From the NCBI GenBank assembly GCA_958436175.1, contig CAUBJF010000010.1, forward strand, positions 1-64,000: a DNA stretch of 64,000 bases. The letters run 5' to 3'. A model generated the notes under the pieces. It did not search any database, had not been told where the DNA came from, and saw only the letters and a list, made by a program, of their open reading frames with translations. The stretch comes from an uncultured Muribaculaceae bacterium (lineage in GTDB: Bacteria > Bacteroidota > Bacteroidia > Bacteroidales > Muribaculaceae). Below, piece after piece: positions 7,086-16,323 of this stretch. The translations under genes were made by a program, and so were the position numbers. The stretch's first letter is position 1. Every line of letters begins with the position of its first letter.

Positions 7086-7433
7086 ATGACACAGAAAAGC
7101 GAAGACATCAGTCTGCGGCAGGCCCAGGCTGTCGTCGACGAATGGATACGCACCTACGGCGTGCGCTATTTCTCGCCCCTGACCAATATGGCCGTACTGA
7201 CCGAGGAGGTGGGCGAAGTGGCGCGTATCATGGCCCGCATTCATGGTGACCAGTCCGCCAAGGAAGGCGAGAAGCTCGATCTTGCCGACGAGCTGTCCGA
7301 CCTTCTGTGGGTCACCATGGCAATCGCCAATCAGAACGGTATCGATCTTGCCGAGGCTTTCAGCAACAATATCACTAAAAAAAGCGTTAGGGACAACAGG
7401 AGGCATATCGAAAATCCAAAACTGTATAACTAA
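7086..7433 (+). CDS. MazG-like nucleotide pyrophosphohydrolase
   Basis: Small all-alpha NTP pyrophosphohydrolase of 115 aa, predicted to hydrolyse non-canonical or excess (d)NTPs to monophosphate and pyrophosphate. The family's metal-binding acids are visible: 'LTEEVGEVAR' (residues about 36-45, ExxE pattern) and 'DLADELSDLLW' (about 64-74, ExxD pattern). Single-domain length is normal for the short MazG-like group. The frame stays open upstream; ATG 7086 best fits the family's short N-terminus, and 7068 is an alternative. A -7-like TAAATTTG lies at 7073-7080, so if 7086 is right and that element is used the message would be almost leaderless. The adjacent deoC also acts on deoxynucleotide breakdown. 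Confidence 0.82.
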   Translation: MTQKSEDISLRQAQAVVDEWIRTYGVRYFSPLTNMAVLTEEVGEVARIMARIHGDQSAKEGEKLDLADELSDLLWVTMAIANQNGIDLAEAFSNNITKKSVRDNRRHIENPKLYN

Positions 7434-7449
7434 CATAATCTACTGCTTT

Positions 7450-8346
7450 ATGAGCGACCCCGAAAACGACAAATACACCCAGGCTATCAATGCCAGCAAG
7501 GTGGAGACCGACGACAACGCCGTTGCCGCTGCTGTCAAGAAGATACTCGACGAACACTTTGCCGAGAATAACAACAAGGATGTCTACAAATTCCTGTTCA
7601 ACACCATCGACCTCACGACTCTGAAGAGCACCGACTCCCCGGAATCCGTAGCCCGTTTCACAGAGAACGTCAACGACTTCGAGGAGCGTTTCCCCTCGCT
7701 GCCCAACGTCGCCGCTATCTGCGTATATCCCAATTTCGCTGCCGTCGTCCGCACAGTCCTGGAGGTTACTCCCGTCAAGATTGCGTGCGTATCGGGCGGA
7801 TTTCCCTCGTCGCAGACCTTCGAGGAAGTGAAGATTGCCGAGACATCGCTGGCCGTTGCCAACGGTGCCGATGAAATCGACATAGTGCTCAACCTCGGCT
7901 ATTTCTTCGACAACGACTACGAGTCGCTGGTCGATGAAATCACAGAGCAGAAAGAAGCGACACGCGACGGACGTCTCAAGGTCATTCTCGAGACAGGCGC
8001 ACTGCGCACAGCCGAGAACATCAAGAAGGCATCCATCCTCGCGCTTTATTCCGGAGCCGACTTCCTCAAGACATCGACCGGCAAGGAATACCCCGGTGCA
8101 AGCCTTGAGGCTGCATATGTCATGGCTGAGTGCATCAAGGAATATTACGAAAAGACCGGCAACCGTGTAGGCTTCAAAGCCGCCGGCGGTGTGGCAAGCA
8201 CCGAAGATGCCGTCAAGTACTATACTGTAATCAAGGAAGTCCTCGGCGAAGAATGGCTCACCAACGAGTATTTCCGTCTCGGTGCGAGCCGTCTGGCCAA
8301 CAACCTCCTCAGCGACATCGTAGGCTACGAAGTAAAGCATTTCTAA
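7450..8346 (+). CDS. deoC: Deoxyribose-phosphate aldolase
   Basis: Class I aldolase of 298 aa that cleaves 2-deoxyribose-5-phosphate to glyceraldehyde-3-phosphate and acetaldehyde in deoxynucleoside catabolism. The Schiff-base lysine is Lys207 in 'FLKTSTGK', the catalytic Asp is Asp144 in 'DEIDIVLN', and the second lysine is Lys243 in 'GFKAAGG'. The N-terminal 50 residues extend beyond the E. coli enzyme, which is usual for the Bacteroidales form. The start at 7450 is the first ATG after the upstream gene, 16 bp past its stop, so the two are probably one transcript. Deoxynucleotide salvage links both genes. Confidence 0.95.
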   Translation: MSDPENDKYTQAINASKVETDDNAVAAAVKKILDEHFAENNNKDVYKFLFNTIDLTTLKSTDSPESVARFTENVNDFEERFPSLPNVAAICVYPNFAAVVRTVLEVTPVKIACVSGGFPSSQTFEEVKIAETSLAVANGADEIDIVLNLGYFFDNDYESLVDEITEQKEATRDGRLKVILETGALRTAENIKKASILALYSGADFLKTSTGKEYPGASLEAAYVMAECIKEYYEKTGNRVGFKAAGGVASTEDAVKYYTVIKEVLGEEWLTNEYFRLGASRLANNLLSDIVGYEVKHF

Positions 8347-8387
8347 GCCGACATCATCTTATAAACCGAAAAACTACAAGCTATCCG

Positions 8388-8960
8388 ATGAAAATATGGG
8401 TTTATCTCGACGGCCGCCAGCAGGGGCCTTTCGAAATGGAACAACTTCTCGACATGCCTGTCGACGAAAATACCAAAGTATGGTTCGAAGGGCTGCCTAA
8501 ATGGTATCCGGCAGGTTCCCTGCCGCAGATGCGCCCTCTTTTCGACGGATCGCTCCTGCACCGCGACCCCGAGGAGCATGTCCATGTCGAGGTCTACCAG
8601 GAAGAGCCCGTGCCGGGACTGGAAACGGAAGAGGATACGACAGAGCTCCGCGAGGACACGAAAGCGGAAGAACCGGCACCTCAGGGCAAGTATGCCCCCG
8701 GCCGCAGGTTCGACCGACGCGAGCTCCCCGACGAGCCCTGCCCGACGACTTATCTCGGCTGGACGATAGCTCTCACGATATGCTGCTGTTCGCCTGTCAG
8801 CCTCGCAGCACTCATCGCCTCGATATTCGTCACCAGCTACTATAACCAGGGCAAGGTCGACAAGGCACGCAAGGCATCGGAAGTGGCGGCCTGGCTCATA
8901 ATGGTGGCTGTGGCACTCGGTTTCTTCCCCGTCATGCTCATGAGCATGTACATGCAGTGA
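8388..8960 (+). CDS. GYF_2 / CD225 (dispanin) membrane protein
   Basis: Predicted 190-aa membrane protein of two parts. Residues 1-60 form a GYF_2-type domain ('WVYLDGRQQGPFEMEQLLDM...TKVWFEGLPKWYPAGSLPQM'), thought to mediate protein-peptide contacts. A Glu-rich linker follows. Residues about 122-190 form a CD225/dispanin-like segment: 'YLGWTIALTICCCSPVSLAALIAS' (hydrophobic segment with a CCC cluster), 'YYNQGKVDKARKASEVAAWLI' and a second helix. The ATG at 8388 is the only sensible start. This architecture is common next to DUF2752 genes in Bacteroidota, and here the DUF2752 gene starts within its stop codon. Function in bacteria is not established. Confidence 0.85.
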   Translation: MKIWVYLDGRQQGPFEMEQLLDMPVDENTKVWFEGLPKWYPAGSLPQMRPLFDGSLLHRDPEEHVHVEVYQEEPVPGLETEEDTTELREDTKAEEPAPQGKYAPGRRFDRRELPDEPCPTTYLGWTIALTICCCSPVSLAALIASIFVTSYYNQGKVDKARKASEVAAWLIMVAVALGFFPVMLMSMYMQ

Positions 8961-9352
8961 AGCTGATACAAAGAAAGATACATTCAAAAGCGGCAGTGGC
9001 CGTAGCCTTCGTGGCTACAGCCGCTGTCGTTTTGTCAGTATGCCTGTTCTACCGTTCCCATGACCCGTCCACTGCACCGTCGCCGCAATGCCTCTTCCGC
9101 GTGCTGACCGGATACGACTGCCCCGGGTGCGGAAGTCAGAGAGCCTTACATGCCATTCTCAACGGCGACATAGCGTCGGCATGGGCTTTCAACCCCTATC
9201 TCTTCTTCGCCGCCCCGGCTTCGCTATTTTTCATTGTAGCGGAGGCCGGACGCAGGCGTTGGCCGCGATTTCATGCCGCGGTAGTTCATCCGGTCGTAAT
9301 CTCAATTATTCTTTCAGCGACAATAGCCTGGTGGATAGGACGTAATCTTTGA
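8957..9352 (+). CDS. DUF2752 membrane protein
   Basis: Predicted 131-aa inner-membrane protein with three hydrophobic segments (about residues 10-30, 74-94, 105-125). The DUF2752 signature is clear: 'DCPGCGSQRALHAILNGDIASAWAFNPYLFF' region at about residues 50-80, including the conserved CPGCG. It starts with GTG that overlaps the TGA of the upstream gene (GTGA), so translation is coupled. Biochemical role unknown; the co-occurrence with CD225-type proteins suggests a shared membrane function. Confidence 0.85.
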   Translation: MKLIQRKIHSKAAVAVAFVATAAVVLSVCLFYRSHDPSTAPSPQCLFRVLTGYDCPGCGSQRALHAILNGDIASAWAFNPYLFFAAPASLFFIVAEAGRRRWPRFHAAVVHPVVISIILSATIAWWIGRNL

Positions 9353-9464
9353 GTCACCCATAAAAACCGCAAAAATTATCGGTACGGTGTAACTTTTCGA
9401 CGAAGACTTGCGTCTAAGGATAAAAAAACTAATCATCACAATATTTCTACATTCTATAACTGAC

Positions 9465-10136
9465 ATGATAATCTCACTCCGTGATGTCAACAAGACCTAT
9501 CCCGGCATTGTACCCCTGCATGTCCTCAAGGACATCAACCTGGAAATCCGGAAGGGCGAGCTGGTGTCCATCATGGGCGCGTCGGGCTCCGGCAAATCGA
9601 CGCTCCTCAATATCCTCGGTATCCTCGACAACTACGACAGCGGTGAATACCGCCTCAACGATATCCTGATAAAGGATTTGAGTGAAAACCGCGCCGCCGA
9701 GCTGCGTAACAAGATGATAGGCTTCGTCTTCCAGTCGTTCAACCTCATCAACTACAAGAACGCCCTCGAAAACGTTGCCCTACCACTTTTCTATCAGGGA
9801 ATAGGGCGCCGCAAGCGCAACGCCATGGCCATGGAGCAGCTCGAGCGCATGGGTCTCGCCGATCGCGCACACCATCTGCCCGGCGAACTATCCGGCGGAC
9901 AGAAGCAGCGTGTGGCCATTGCTCGCGCGATAGTGACCAACCCTTCCATCATCCTCGCCGACGAACCGACGGGCGCGCTCGACAGCCATACGTCGAAGGA
10001 AGTGATGGGCGTGTTCCGCCAGCTCAACGAAGAAGGCATGACGATTGTCATCGTCACCCACGACCCCGGTGTCGGAGCCGCTACCGACCGAATCATACGT
10101 ATCACCGACGGCGAAATCATTCCCGAAAATGTTTGA
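9465..10136 (+). CDS. ABC transporter ATP-binding protein (MacB/LolD type)
   Basis: Nucleotide-binding subunit of 223 aa. Walker A GASGSGKST at about residues 38-46, Q-loop 'FVFQSFNLI' near 86, signature LSGGQKQR near 141, Walker B ILADEPTG near 162, and switch His in 'VTHDP' near 195. It is the LolD/MacB type that drives FtsX-like permeases through mechanotransmission rather than transport through the membrane pore. ATG 9465 is chosen; a TTG further upstream gives an implausible extension. It overlaps the next permease by 8 bp. With the two permeases, adaptor and TolC it makes a complete tripartite MacAB-TolC-like pump. Confidence 0.93.
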   Translation: MIISLRDVNKTYPGIVPLHVLKDINLEIRKGELVSIMGASGSGKSTLLNILGILDNYDSGEYRLNDILIKDLSENRAAELRNKMIGFVFQSFNLINYKNALENVALPLFYQGIGRRKRNAMAMEQLERMGLADRAHHLPGELSGGQKQRVAIARAIVTNPSIILADEPTGALDSHTSKEVMGVFRQLNEEGMTIVIVTHDPGVGAATDRIIRITDGEIIPENV

Positions 10137-11349
10137 CCTCATAAGTGAAATAGGGCAGACCCTGCGCAACAACAAACTCAGGACTATTCTCACAGGAGTG
10201 TCTGTCGCATGGGGTGTCTTCATGCTCATCATCCTTCTGGGGGCGAGCCGTGGTGTCCGCAATTCCTTCTACGACAACATGTCGGACCGAAGCAATAATG
10301 TGATATCCTTCTATCCGGGCCGCACATCGACACCGTATGCCGGATATCAGAGCGGTCGCTACATAGAACTGAAAAGCTCCGATATCGATGTCCTGGAGCG
10401 TGAAAACCGCGACTTCGTCAGCGATGCGTCCGCACGTGCCTCGGTGGATACGGCGACGATAGCAACCATGCGCGATGTCCTGACCGGCGGCTTCGAGGCG
10501 GTCTACCCAAAGGAGGAAGCTCTCAGCAACATAGAGATGAAGTACGGACGTTTCATCAACGACCGCGATATCACCGACAGCCGCCGTGTGATGGTTCTGT
10601 GCCGGAAAAACGCCGAGCTGCTCTTCGAAGATGCCGCAAAAGCCGTAGGGCAGACAGTGCGAAGCCTCGGACTTGCCTGGACTGTGGTAGGTATTTACGA
10701 CCATCCATGGCGTAGCGAGAGTATGGTTCCCTACTCGACATACAAGGCTCTTACTGGCAATACCGAGCAGGCATGGCAGATCGACGTGACTGTCGAAGGT
10801 CTCAATACTGAGAAGGACGGTGATGACGCCCAGAAAGCGTTGGTGCGCACCCTTGCCTCAAAGCACAGCTTCTCTCCCGACGACCCCAATGCCGTATGGG
10901 TCTGGAACCGCTTTTCGAACTACCTGAGGTCCAAGTCGGCGCTTGGCTATCTCGATATCGCCGTCTGGATAATAGGTATTTTTACGCTCCTGACAGGTAT
11001 CGTGGGCGTGAGCAACATCATGTTTGTCTCTGTCCGCGAGCGTACCCATGAGATAGGCATACGCCGTGCCATCGGTGCCAAGCCGCGTGCCATCCTTACG
11101 CAGATTCTTGCCGAGAGCGTCGCCGTGACAGGGCTATTCGGGTATATCGGTATCTTCTTCGGCATGATAATCCTCCAGGTGCTCTCGACAGTCCTTGGCG
11201 ATCAGGAAGGTTTCAAGGACCCGACGGTCGATATATCGATCGCTGTCAAGGTGACTATAGCGCTTGTCATAGCCGGTGCCATGGCCGGACTTTTCCCGGC
11301 ATTGAAAGCAATCAAAGTGAAACCCGTAGAAGCATTGCGCGACGAATAA
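10129..11349 (+). CDS. MacB-type ABC permease (first)
   Basis: Inner-membrane permease of 406 aa with the FtsX/MacB plan: TM1 near residues 19-39 ('TILTGVSVAWGVFMLIILLGA'), a large periplasmic MacB_PCD domain (about 40-275), and three C-terminal TM helices. The cytoplasmic coupling motif 'RTHEIGIRRAIGAKPRAI' after TM2 is characteristic. Permease and ATPase are separate polypeptides, unlike E. coli MacB. Gene overlaps the ATPase and is 4 bp from the second permease, so a permease heterodimer is likely. Substrate unknown. Confidence 0.92.
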   Translation: MFDLISEIGQTLRNNKLRTILTGVSVAWGVFMLIILLGASRGVRNSFYDNMSDRSNNVISFYPGRTSTPYAGYQSGRYIELKSSDIDVLERENRDFVSDASARASVDTATIATMRDVLTGGFEAVYPKEEALSNIEMKYGRFINDRDITDSRRVMVLCRKNAELLFEDAAKAVGQTVRSLGLAWTVVGIYDHPWRSESMVPYSTYKALTGNTEQAWQIDVTVEGLNTEKDGDDAQKALVRTLASKHSFSPDDPNAVWVWNRFSNYLRSKSALGYLDIAVWIIGIFTLLTGIVGVSNIMFVSVRERTHEIGIRRAIGAKPRAILTQILAESVAVTGLFGYIGIFFGMIILQVLSTVLGDQEGFKDPTVDISIAVKVTIALVIAGAMAGLFPALKAIKVKPVEALRDE

Positions 11350-11353
11350 GGCC

Positions 11354-12601
11354 ATGAAGACATCATTTTTAGACATAGAGAACTGGCGCGAGATCGTGGC
11401 GACGCTGTCGCGCAACAAGACACGTACTTTCCTGACAGCCTTCGGCATCTTCTGGGGGACAGCCATGCTCGCCATGCTCTGGGGCGGCTCGCAGGGCTTC
11501 AAGGGCATCATGTACCGTAATTTCGACGGTTTCGCAACCAATATGGGTGCCGTCTTCAACGGTAGCCGCAGCATATCGTACAAGGGCTTCAACAAAGGCT
11601 CCTACTGGACGCTCAACGAGCAGGACATTGCCAATATCCGCCGTATAGCTCCGTACATAGAATATTCCTCCGAACTGAACAACACCGGCGTAACCGCGGG
11701 ATATCTCGACAAGAGTATCTCCAAATGGGTGCTGGGTGTCGATGCCGAATACGGTAAAATCATGATTCCCGTGATATATTCGGGACGTTTCATCAACGAT
11801 GCCGACGTGCAGCGGCGTTCGAAGGTCGTCGTTGTCGGCAAAAACCTCGTTTCCGAACTTTTCGGTGACAAAGACCCTGTCGGCGAGCGCATAAGCCTCA
11901 ACGGAATATTCTTCACCGTCATCGGTGTCATGGGACAGACCGGCGAGGCAAGCCTTATGGGCCGCCTCGACGAGAGCTTCCTGACACCTTCGACGACTTT
12001 CCGCCGGGCCTTCAACCAGGGAACGCAGGTCGGAGCATTCGCCTATACTTCGCGGGCCGGACACAAACCCTCGGACAACGAGCCGTACATACGCCGTGCC
12101 ATAGGCATACAGCACCCTATCCATCCCGATGATGAAAGGGCCGTCAACTTCATGGATATATCCGAGATGTTCGACATGGTCAATATGCTCTTCACCGGCA
12201 TCAGCATCCTCGCCCTCTTTGTAGGTCTCGGGTCGCTCATGGCCGGGGTGATAGGTGTCGGAAACATCATGTGGATCATCGTCAAGGAGCGTACCCATGA
12301 ATTCGGTATACGCCGAGCCATCGGAGCCAAGGCTTCCGACATAACCGTCCAGGTGCTCTCCGAGAGCGTTTTGCTGACTCTTGTGGCCGGTACCGCCGGA
12401 GTCTGTTTCGCTTCCATAGTTCTCGGCATCGCCGACAAGCTCACCACCGACCCCCTCATGGGTTCTGCCGGCTTCCAGATAAGTTTCACCGTGGCAATGA
12501 TAATTGTTGGAGCCTTTTTCATCCTCGGTTCCGCCGCCGGTACGCTCCCGGCTGTCAAAGCCATGAGAATCAAGCCTATCGAGGCTATACGTGACAAATA
12601 A
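11354..12601 (+). CDS. MacB-type ABC permease (second)
   Basis: Permease of 415 aa with the same architecture: TM1 near residues 20-42, a periplasmic MacB_PCD domain, and three C-terminal TM helices. The coupling motif 'RTHEFGIRRAIGAKASDI' is present. It diverges from its neighbour in the periplasmic domain. Probable partner in an asymmetric permease pair, served by the ATPase encoded at 9465. Confidence 0.92.
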   Translation: MKTSFLDIENWREIVATLSRNKTRTFLTAFGIFWGTAMLAMLWGGSQGFKGIMYRNFDGFATNMGAVFNGSRSISYKGFNKGSYWTLNEQDIANIRRIAPYIEYSSELNNTGVTAGYLDKSISKWVLGVDAEYGKIMIPVIYSGRFINDADVQRRSKVVVVGKNLVSELFGDKDPVGERISLNGIFFTVIGVMGQTGEASLMGRLDESFLTPSTTFRRAFNQGTQVGAFAYTSRAGHKPSDNEPYIRRAIGIQHPIHPDDERAVNFMDISEMFDMVNMLFTGISILALFVGLGSLMAGVIGVGNIMWIIVKERTHEFGIRRAIGAKASDITVQVLSESVLLTLVAGTAGVCFASIVLGIADKLTTDPLMGSAGFQISFTVAMIIVGAFFILGSAAGTLPAVKAMRIKPIEAIRDK

Positions 12602-12626
12602 TCAAAATCTTAACTATAGAAATCTT

Positions 12627-13721
12627 ATGAAGAAAGTATTCCGTATTCTTCTATGGTCGGTCATCGTACTGATTTTTATCGGTACTTTTGTCTATCTCTA
12701 TCTCAACTCCCGGCCTGAAAAGGAACATTTCGCTACCGAAAAACCATCATTTACGACTATTCAGCGCTCGACGGTGCTCACAGGCAAGATAGAACCGCGC
12801 GACGAAATCGAGATAAAGCCCCAGATATCGGGTATAATTACAGAAATCGAGGTAGAGGCCGGCGACAAGGTGCAGGCCGGCGATGTCATCGCCCGTATCA
12901 AGGTAATACCCGAGGCATCGACGCTGTCATCGGCTCAGAGCCGTGTCAACGTCGCCGAGATAGACCTCCGCGATGCCAGGGTGAAATTCGAGCGCGACAA
13001 GGCTCTCTATGAGAAGAAAGTCATATCACGCGAGGAATATGAGAACAGCGAGAAGACCTACCGCCGCGCCGAAGAAGAACTCGATGCCGCCAAGGATGCC
13101 TACCGCATTGTCCGCGAGGGTGTCTCGCAGTACAACGCTTCGGAGAGCAACACCCTCGTACGCGCCACTATCACAGGCCTCGTCCTCGACGTGCCCGTCA
13201 AGGTCGGCAGCTCAGTGATCCAGTCCAATACTTTCAACGACGGTACCACCATCGCAACTATCGCCGATATGACCAACCTTATCTTCAAGGGTAAGGTCGA
13301 CGAGACGGAAGTCGGTTATCTCCGTCTGGGCATGCCTATGGATATCTCCATCGGTGCCGTCGAGGATCGTCATCCTACCGCGACCATAGAGTATATATCG
13401 CCTAAGGGCAGCGAGGTGAGCGGTGCCAACACATTCGAAATCAAGGCTGCGCTCGATATCGACAATGTCGAAGGTCTGCGTGCCGGTTACAGCGCAAATG
13501 CCAGCGTCGCTCTGGCAAAAGCCGAGAACGTCCTGACCGTACCCGAAGGTGTGGTCGAGTTTTCCGGCGACAGCACCTTTGTCTATGTTATGACCGACTC
13601 GGTGCCCGAGCAGCTGTTCCGCCGTACCCCTGTCGTGACCGGCATGAGCGACGGTATCAACATCGAAATCAAGGAGGGCATAGACTCTACGGCGGTCCTC
13701 CGTGGCGATAAAATAAAGTAA
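12627..13721 (+). CDS. Periplasmic adaptor (MacA/HlyD type)
   Basis: Membrane fusion protein of 364 aa that would connect the permease pair with the outer-membrane channel. An N-terminal membrane anchor (about residues 5-26) is followed by a biotinyl-lipoyl half ('GIITEIEVEAGDKVQAGDVIARI', about 70-95), an alpha-helical hairpin (about 108-165), the second lipoyl half ('ATITGLVLDVPVKVGSSV'), and beta-barrel and membrane-proximal domains. ATG 12627 is chosen because it begins the anchor; the frame is open back into the permease gene. Sits between permease and TolC genes. Confidence 0.92.
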   Translation: MKKVFRILLWSVIVLIFIGTFVYLYLNSRPEKEHFATEKPSFTTIQRSTVLTGKIEPRDEIEIKPQISGIITEIEVEAGDKVQAGDVIARIKVIPEASTLSSAQSRVNVAEIDLRDARVKFERDKALYEKKVISREEYENSEKTYRRAEEELDAAKDAYRIVREGVSQYNASESNTLVRATITGLVLDVPVKVGSSVIQSNTFNDGTTIATIADMTNLIFKGKVDETEVGYLRLGMPMDISIGAVEDRHPTATIEYISPKGSEVSGANTFEIKAALDIDNVEGLRAGYSANASVALAKAENVLTVPEGVVEFSGDSTFVYVMTDSVPEQLFRRTPVVTGMSDGINIEIKEGIDSTAVLRGDKIK

Positions 13722-13725
13722 GACT

Positions 13726-15024
13726 ATGAAAGCAAAGAAATATCTCGCCGCTGCGGCGTTCATGCTTGCCACGGCGACAGTGTCGGCGCAGACATGGTCG
13801 CTCGACAGCTGTGTGAGCTATGCGATAGCACATAACAACGAAGTCCGCGCACGTATCATAGAGAGCCGCAACAGCGAGCTCGGTGTCACCGAGGCCAAGG
13901 ACCGTTTCCTGCCCAGTGTCAGCGGCTACAGTAGCCAGAATTTCAGTTTTGGCCGTGCCCTGACCTCGGATAATACCTATGCCAACCGCAATACCTCGTC
14001 CTTCTCCGTCGGTGCCAGCCTCAACCTCCCGATATTTCAGGGTCTCTCGGCTGTCCGTCGGCTCGACTATGCCCGCAAGAGCCTTCAGGCAATGCTCGAA
14101 CAGGTCGAGGCTTCTAAAGATGATGTCACTCTCAATGTCATCGCGCAGTACCTCCAGGCTCTCTATGCACAGGAGATGATGTCGGTCGCCCGGCAGCGTC
14201 TCGCCATATCGACTGCCGAGCTCGAACGCCGTTCGCAGCTCCTTGAGGCCGGCAAGATACCCGAGCTCGATATCTACGAGGCACGTTCGCAGGTGAGCCA
14301 GGACGAGCTGAACCTTGTCAACTGCACCAACGACAGCGTGATAGCCCTTCTCGACCTCTCGCAGCTCCTCAATCTGCCGGATAACAGCGGTTTCGCCATA
14401 GCGCCGCTCTCCGACGACCGCCTGCCCCTTCTATCGCCCGACGAAGTGTATGCCAACGCCCTTGTCCGCAATCACAGCCTGCGTGCCGGTGTCCTCGCCA
14501 CTGAGGCCGCCGAGAAGAATATACGGGTCGCCCAGTCGGGTTATATCCCAAATATCTCCTTCAATGCCGGGCTCGGGACGAACTATTACCGTACCTCGGG
14601 ATGGGACAATGCTTCGTTCTCCTCGCAGATGAAGAATAACTTCAGCAAGCAAATCGGCTTCTCGCTGTCGGTGCCTGTCTTCGACGCTTTCGGCACCCGC
14701 AACAATGTCCGTCGTGCCCGTGTGCAGGCCCTCAATTCGCAGCTACAGCTCGACGACACGCGCCAGAGGCTCTACAAATCCATCATGCAGGCCTATACCC
14801 AGGCTGTAGCCGCTGATAAGAAACGCGAGGCTGCCGACGTGGCTGTCGAGAGCAGTTCAGCGGCTTTCGATGCTATGCGCGTCAAATACGAGAACGGCCG
14901 TGCCAACCCTACGGAGTTCGAGAAGGCGCGTTCGGAATACATCAATTCTCTTGCCGAGTCCGTCCAGGCCAAGTACGAATCCATCCTCCGCACACGCATC
15001 CTCCACTTCTACAACAAAGAGTAG
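13726..15024 (+). CDS. TolC-family outer-membrane channel
   Basis: Outer-membrane efflux protein of 432 aa. A signal peptide (residues 1-22, ending VSAQ) precedes the repeated OEP domains, in which long helices alternate with short strands; 'SLDSCVSYAIAHNNEVRARI' near residue 25 is the typical beginning. Starts 4 bp after the adaptor gene, completing the ABC-driven pump. It ends two bases before the stop of a second, convergent TolC gene belonging to a different pump. Confidence 0.92.
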   Translation: MKAKKYLAAAAFMLATATVSAQTWSLDSCVSYAIAHNNEVRARIIESRNSELGVTEAKDRFLPSVSGYSSQNFSFGRALTSDNTYANRNTSSFSVGASLNLPIFQGLSAVRRLDYARKSLQAMLEQVEASKDDVTLNVIAQYLQALYAQEMMSVARQRLAISTAELERRSQLLEAGKIPELDIYEARSQVSQDELNLVNCTNDSVIALLDLSQLLNLPDNSGFAIAPLSDDRLPLLSPDEVYANALVRNHSLRAGVLATEAAEKNIRVAQSGYIPNISFNAGLGTNYYRTSGWDNASFSSQMKNNFSKQIGFSLSVPVFDAFGTRNNVRRARVQALNSQLQLDDTRQRLYKSIMQAYTQAVAADKKREAADVAVESSSAAFDAMRVKYENGRANPTEFEKARSEYINSLAESVQAKYESILRTRILHFYNKE

Positions 15025-15026
15025 TA

Positions 15027-16313
15027 CTACCGGGCAGTTGCTATAAGATAGGCGGCCCGTGCGACACGGAAGTCGCCATAGGCAGCTGTATATGCGTCGT
15101 GTGCCTCCTTGTCGGAGGTCTCGGCATCGAGGAGCTCGGTGATGGTAGACATGCCTGTCTCATAATAGAGCCGGTTGAGACGCAGGTTTTCGGCACTCTG
15201 GGCTATGCCTTCCTTGGCGATTTCCATTTTGCGGTGGGCCGCCGTGAGATTATCCCATTTGTCCTGCATCGATATTTCGAGCTTCTGGCTGAGGTCGGTC
15301 AGCTCCTCACGGGCATTGTCGAGTTCGAGCGACTTGCGCTTGATGGCGTGGGACCCGCCCCACCAGCCCGACAGTGGCACGCTTACGGTCACCATAAGAG
15401 CTCCGAAATTATGGTCCTGTTCAAGGATGTCGTGATAGAACCATCCTGCTCCTAAGGCGACGGTAGGCAGGTTCTTGCCTACTTCAATGCGCTTCTCGAG
15501 CTTTTTGGCTTCTACGTTCTTCTCCAGAAGACGGTAGTCGATAGTATTGGGGAGCGCTTCATATCCTGCAATGTACAGGCTGTCGGGATAGGACGGTATG
15601 TCATCAGGGACATCGCCGACAATTTCGAAACGGGTGTCGGTACCCCGGCCCATGTATTGTCCCAGCAGCATCTTGACAAGCTGTATGCCGTTGTCGAGAT
15701 CTACCATCTCGGCACGGTAAGAATTGCGCTTGAGCTGTACTTTCAGCAGGTCGTTGCGCATGGCGATGCCGGCTTCGACAGCGACATCGACATCTCGGTC
15801 GAGCGAGTCGAGCAACTGAATCGCCTTGACAAGGGTCTGGCGCATAGATTTCAACGATACGAGTTTCCAGTACATCGTCTCGGTGGTCAGTCGCAGCTCG
15901 TTCTGTGACTGCGACTGACGCAGTCTGGCCACTTCCTCGCCGACGGCGGCGAGTTTGTTGCCGTTGACTATCTGTCCGCCCATGAATACGGGCTGCAAAG
16001 CCTGTATGCCGGCCATTTTGCCCTTTTTGATAAAGTTGAATTCTATGAGATTGAGCAGATTGTACTGGAAGACATCATTGTGAGTCCAGAAAGCGGCTCC
16101 GGCAGCCGATATTTCGGGGAAATATTTTGTGAATGCTTCGCGGCGGAGCTCGACGGCGGCTGCGGTATTGTTTGCTGCCGTACGTGTGGCCACGTTGTTC
16201 TTCAAAGCCAGTCCTACGCAGTCGTCGAGCGACAGAAGGCTGTCCTGAACCTGGGCTGCGGTTGCGGCGGCTGCACCCAGGGCTAATGCTATGAATAAAC
16301 TTAGAGACTTCAT
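15027..16313 (-). CDS. TolC-family outer-membrane channel of RND pump
   Basis: Outer-membrane efflux protein of 428 aa with signal peptide (residues 1-21, ending ATAAQ) and OEP repeats ('SLDDCVGLALKNNVATRTA' near 26, 'LDAETSDKEAHDAYTAAYGDFRVARAAYLIA' at the end). The start at 16313 is preferred to the ATG at 16370, which lies inside the preceding RND gene and hides the signal. Third gene of the minus-strand operon adaptor, RND permease, channel. Little resemblance to the convergent TolC protein beyond the fold. Confidence 0.9.
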   Translation of the reverse strand: MKSLSLFIALALGAAAATAAQVQDSLLSLDDCVGLALKNNVATRTAANNTAAAVELRREAFTKYFPEISAAGAAFWTHNDVFQYNLLNLIEFNFIKKGKMAGIQALQPVFMGGQIVNGNKLAAVGEEVARLRQSQSQNELRLTTETMYWKLVSLKSMRQTLVKAIQLLDSLDRDVDVAVEAGIAMRNDLLKVQLKRNSYRAEMVDLDNGIQLVKMLLGQYMGRGTDTRFEIVGDVPDDIPSYPDSLYIAGYEALPNTIDYRLLEKNVEAKKLEKRIEVGKNLPTVALGAGWFYHDILEQDHNFGALMVTVSVPLSGWWGGSHAIKRKSLELDNAREELTDLSQKLEISMQDKWDNLTAAHRKMEIAKEGIAQSAENLRLNRLYYETGMSTITELLDAETSDKEAHDAYTAAYGDFRVARAAYLIATAR

Positions 16314-16323
16314 GAGGCGGGGT

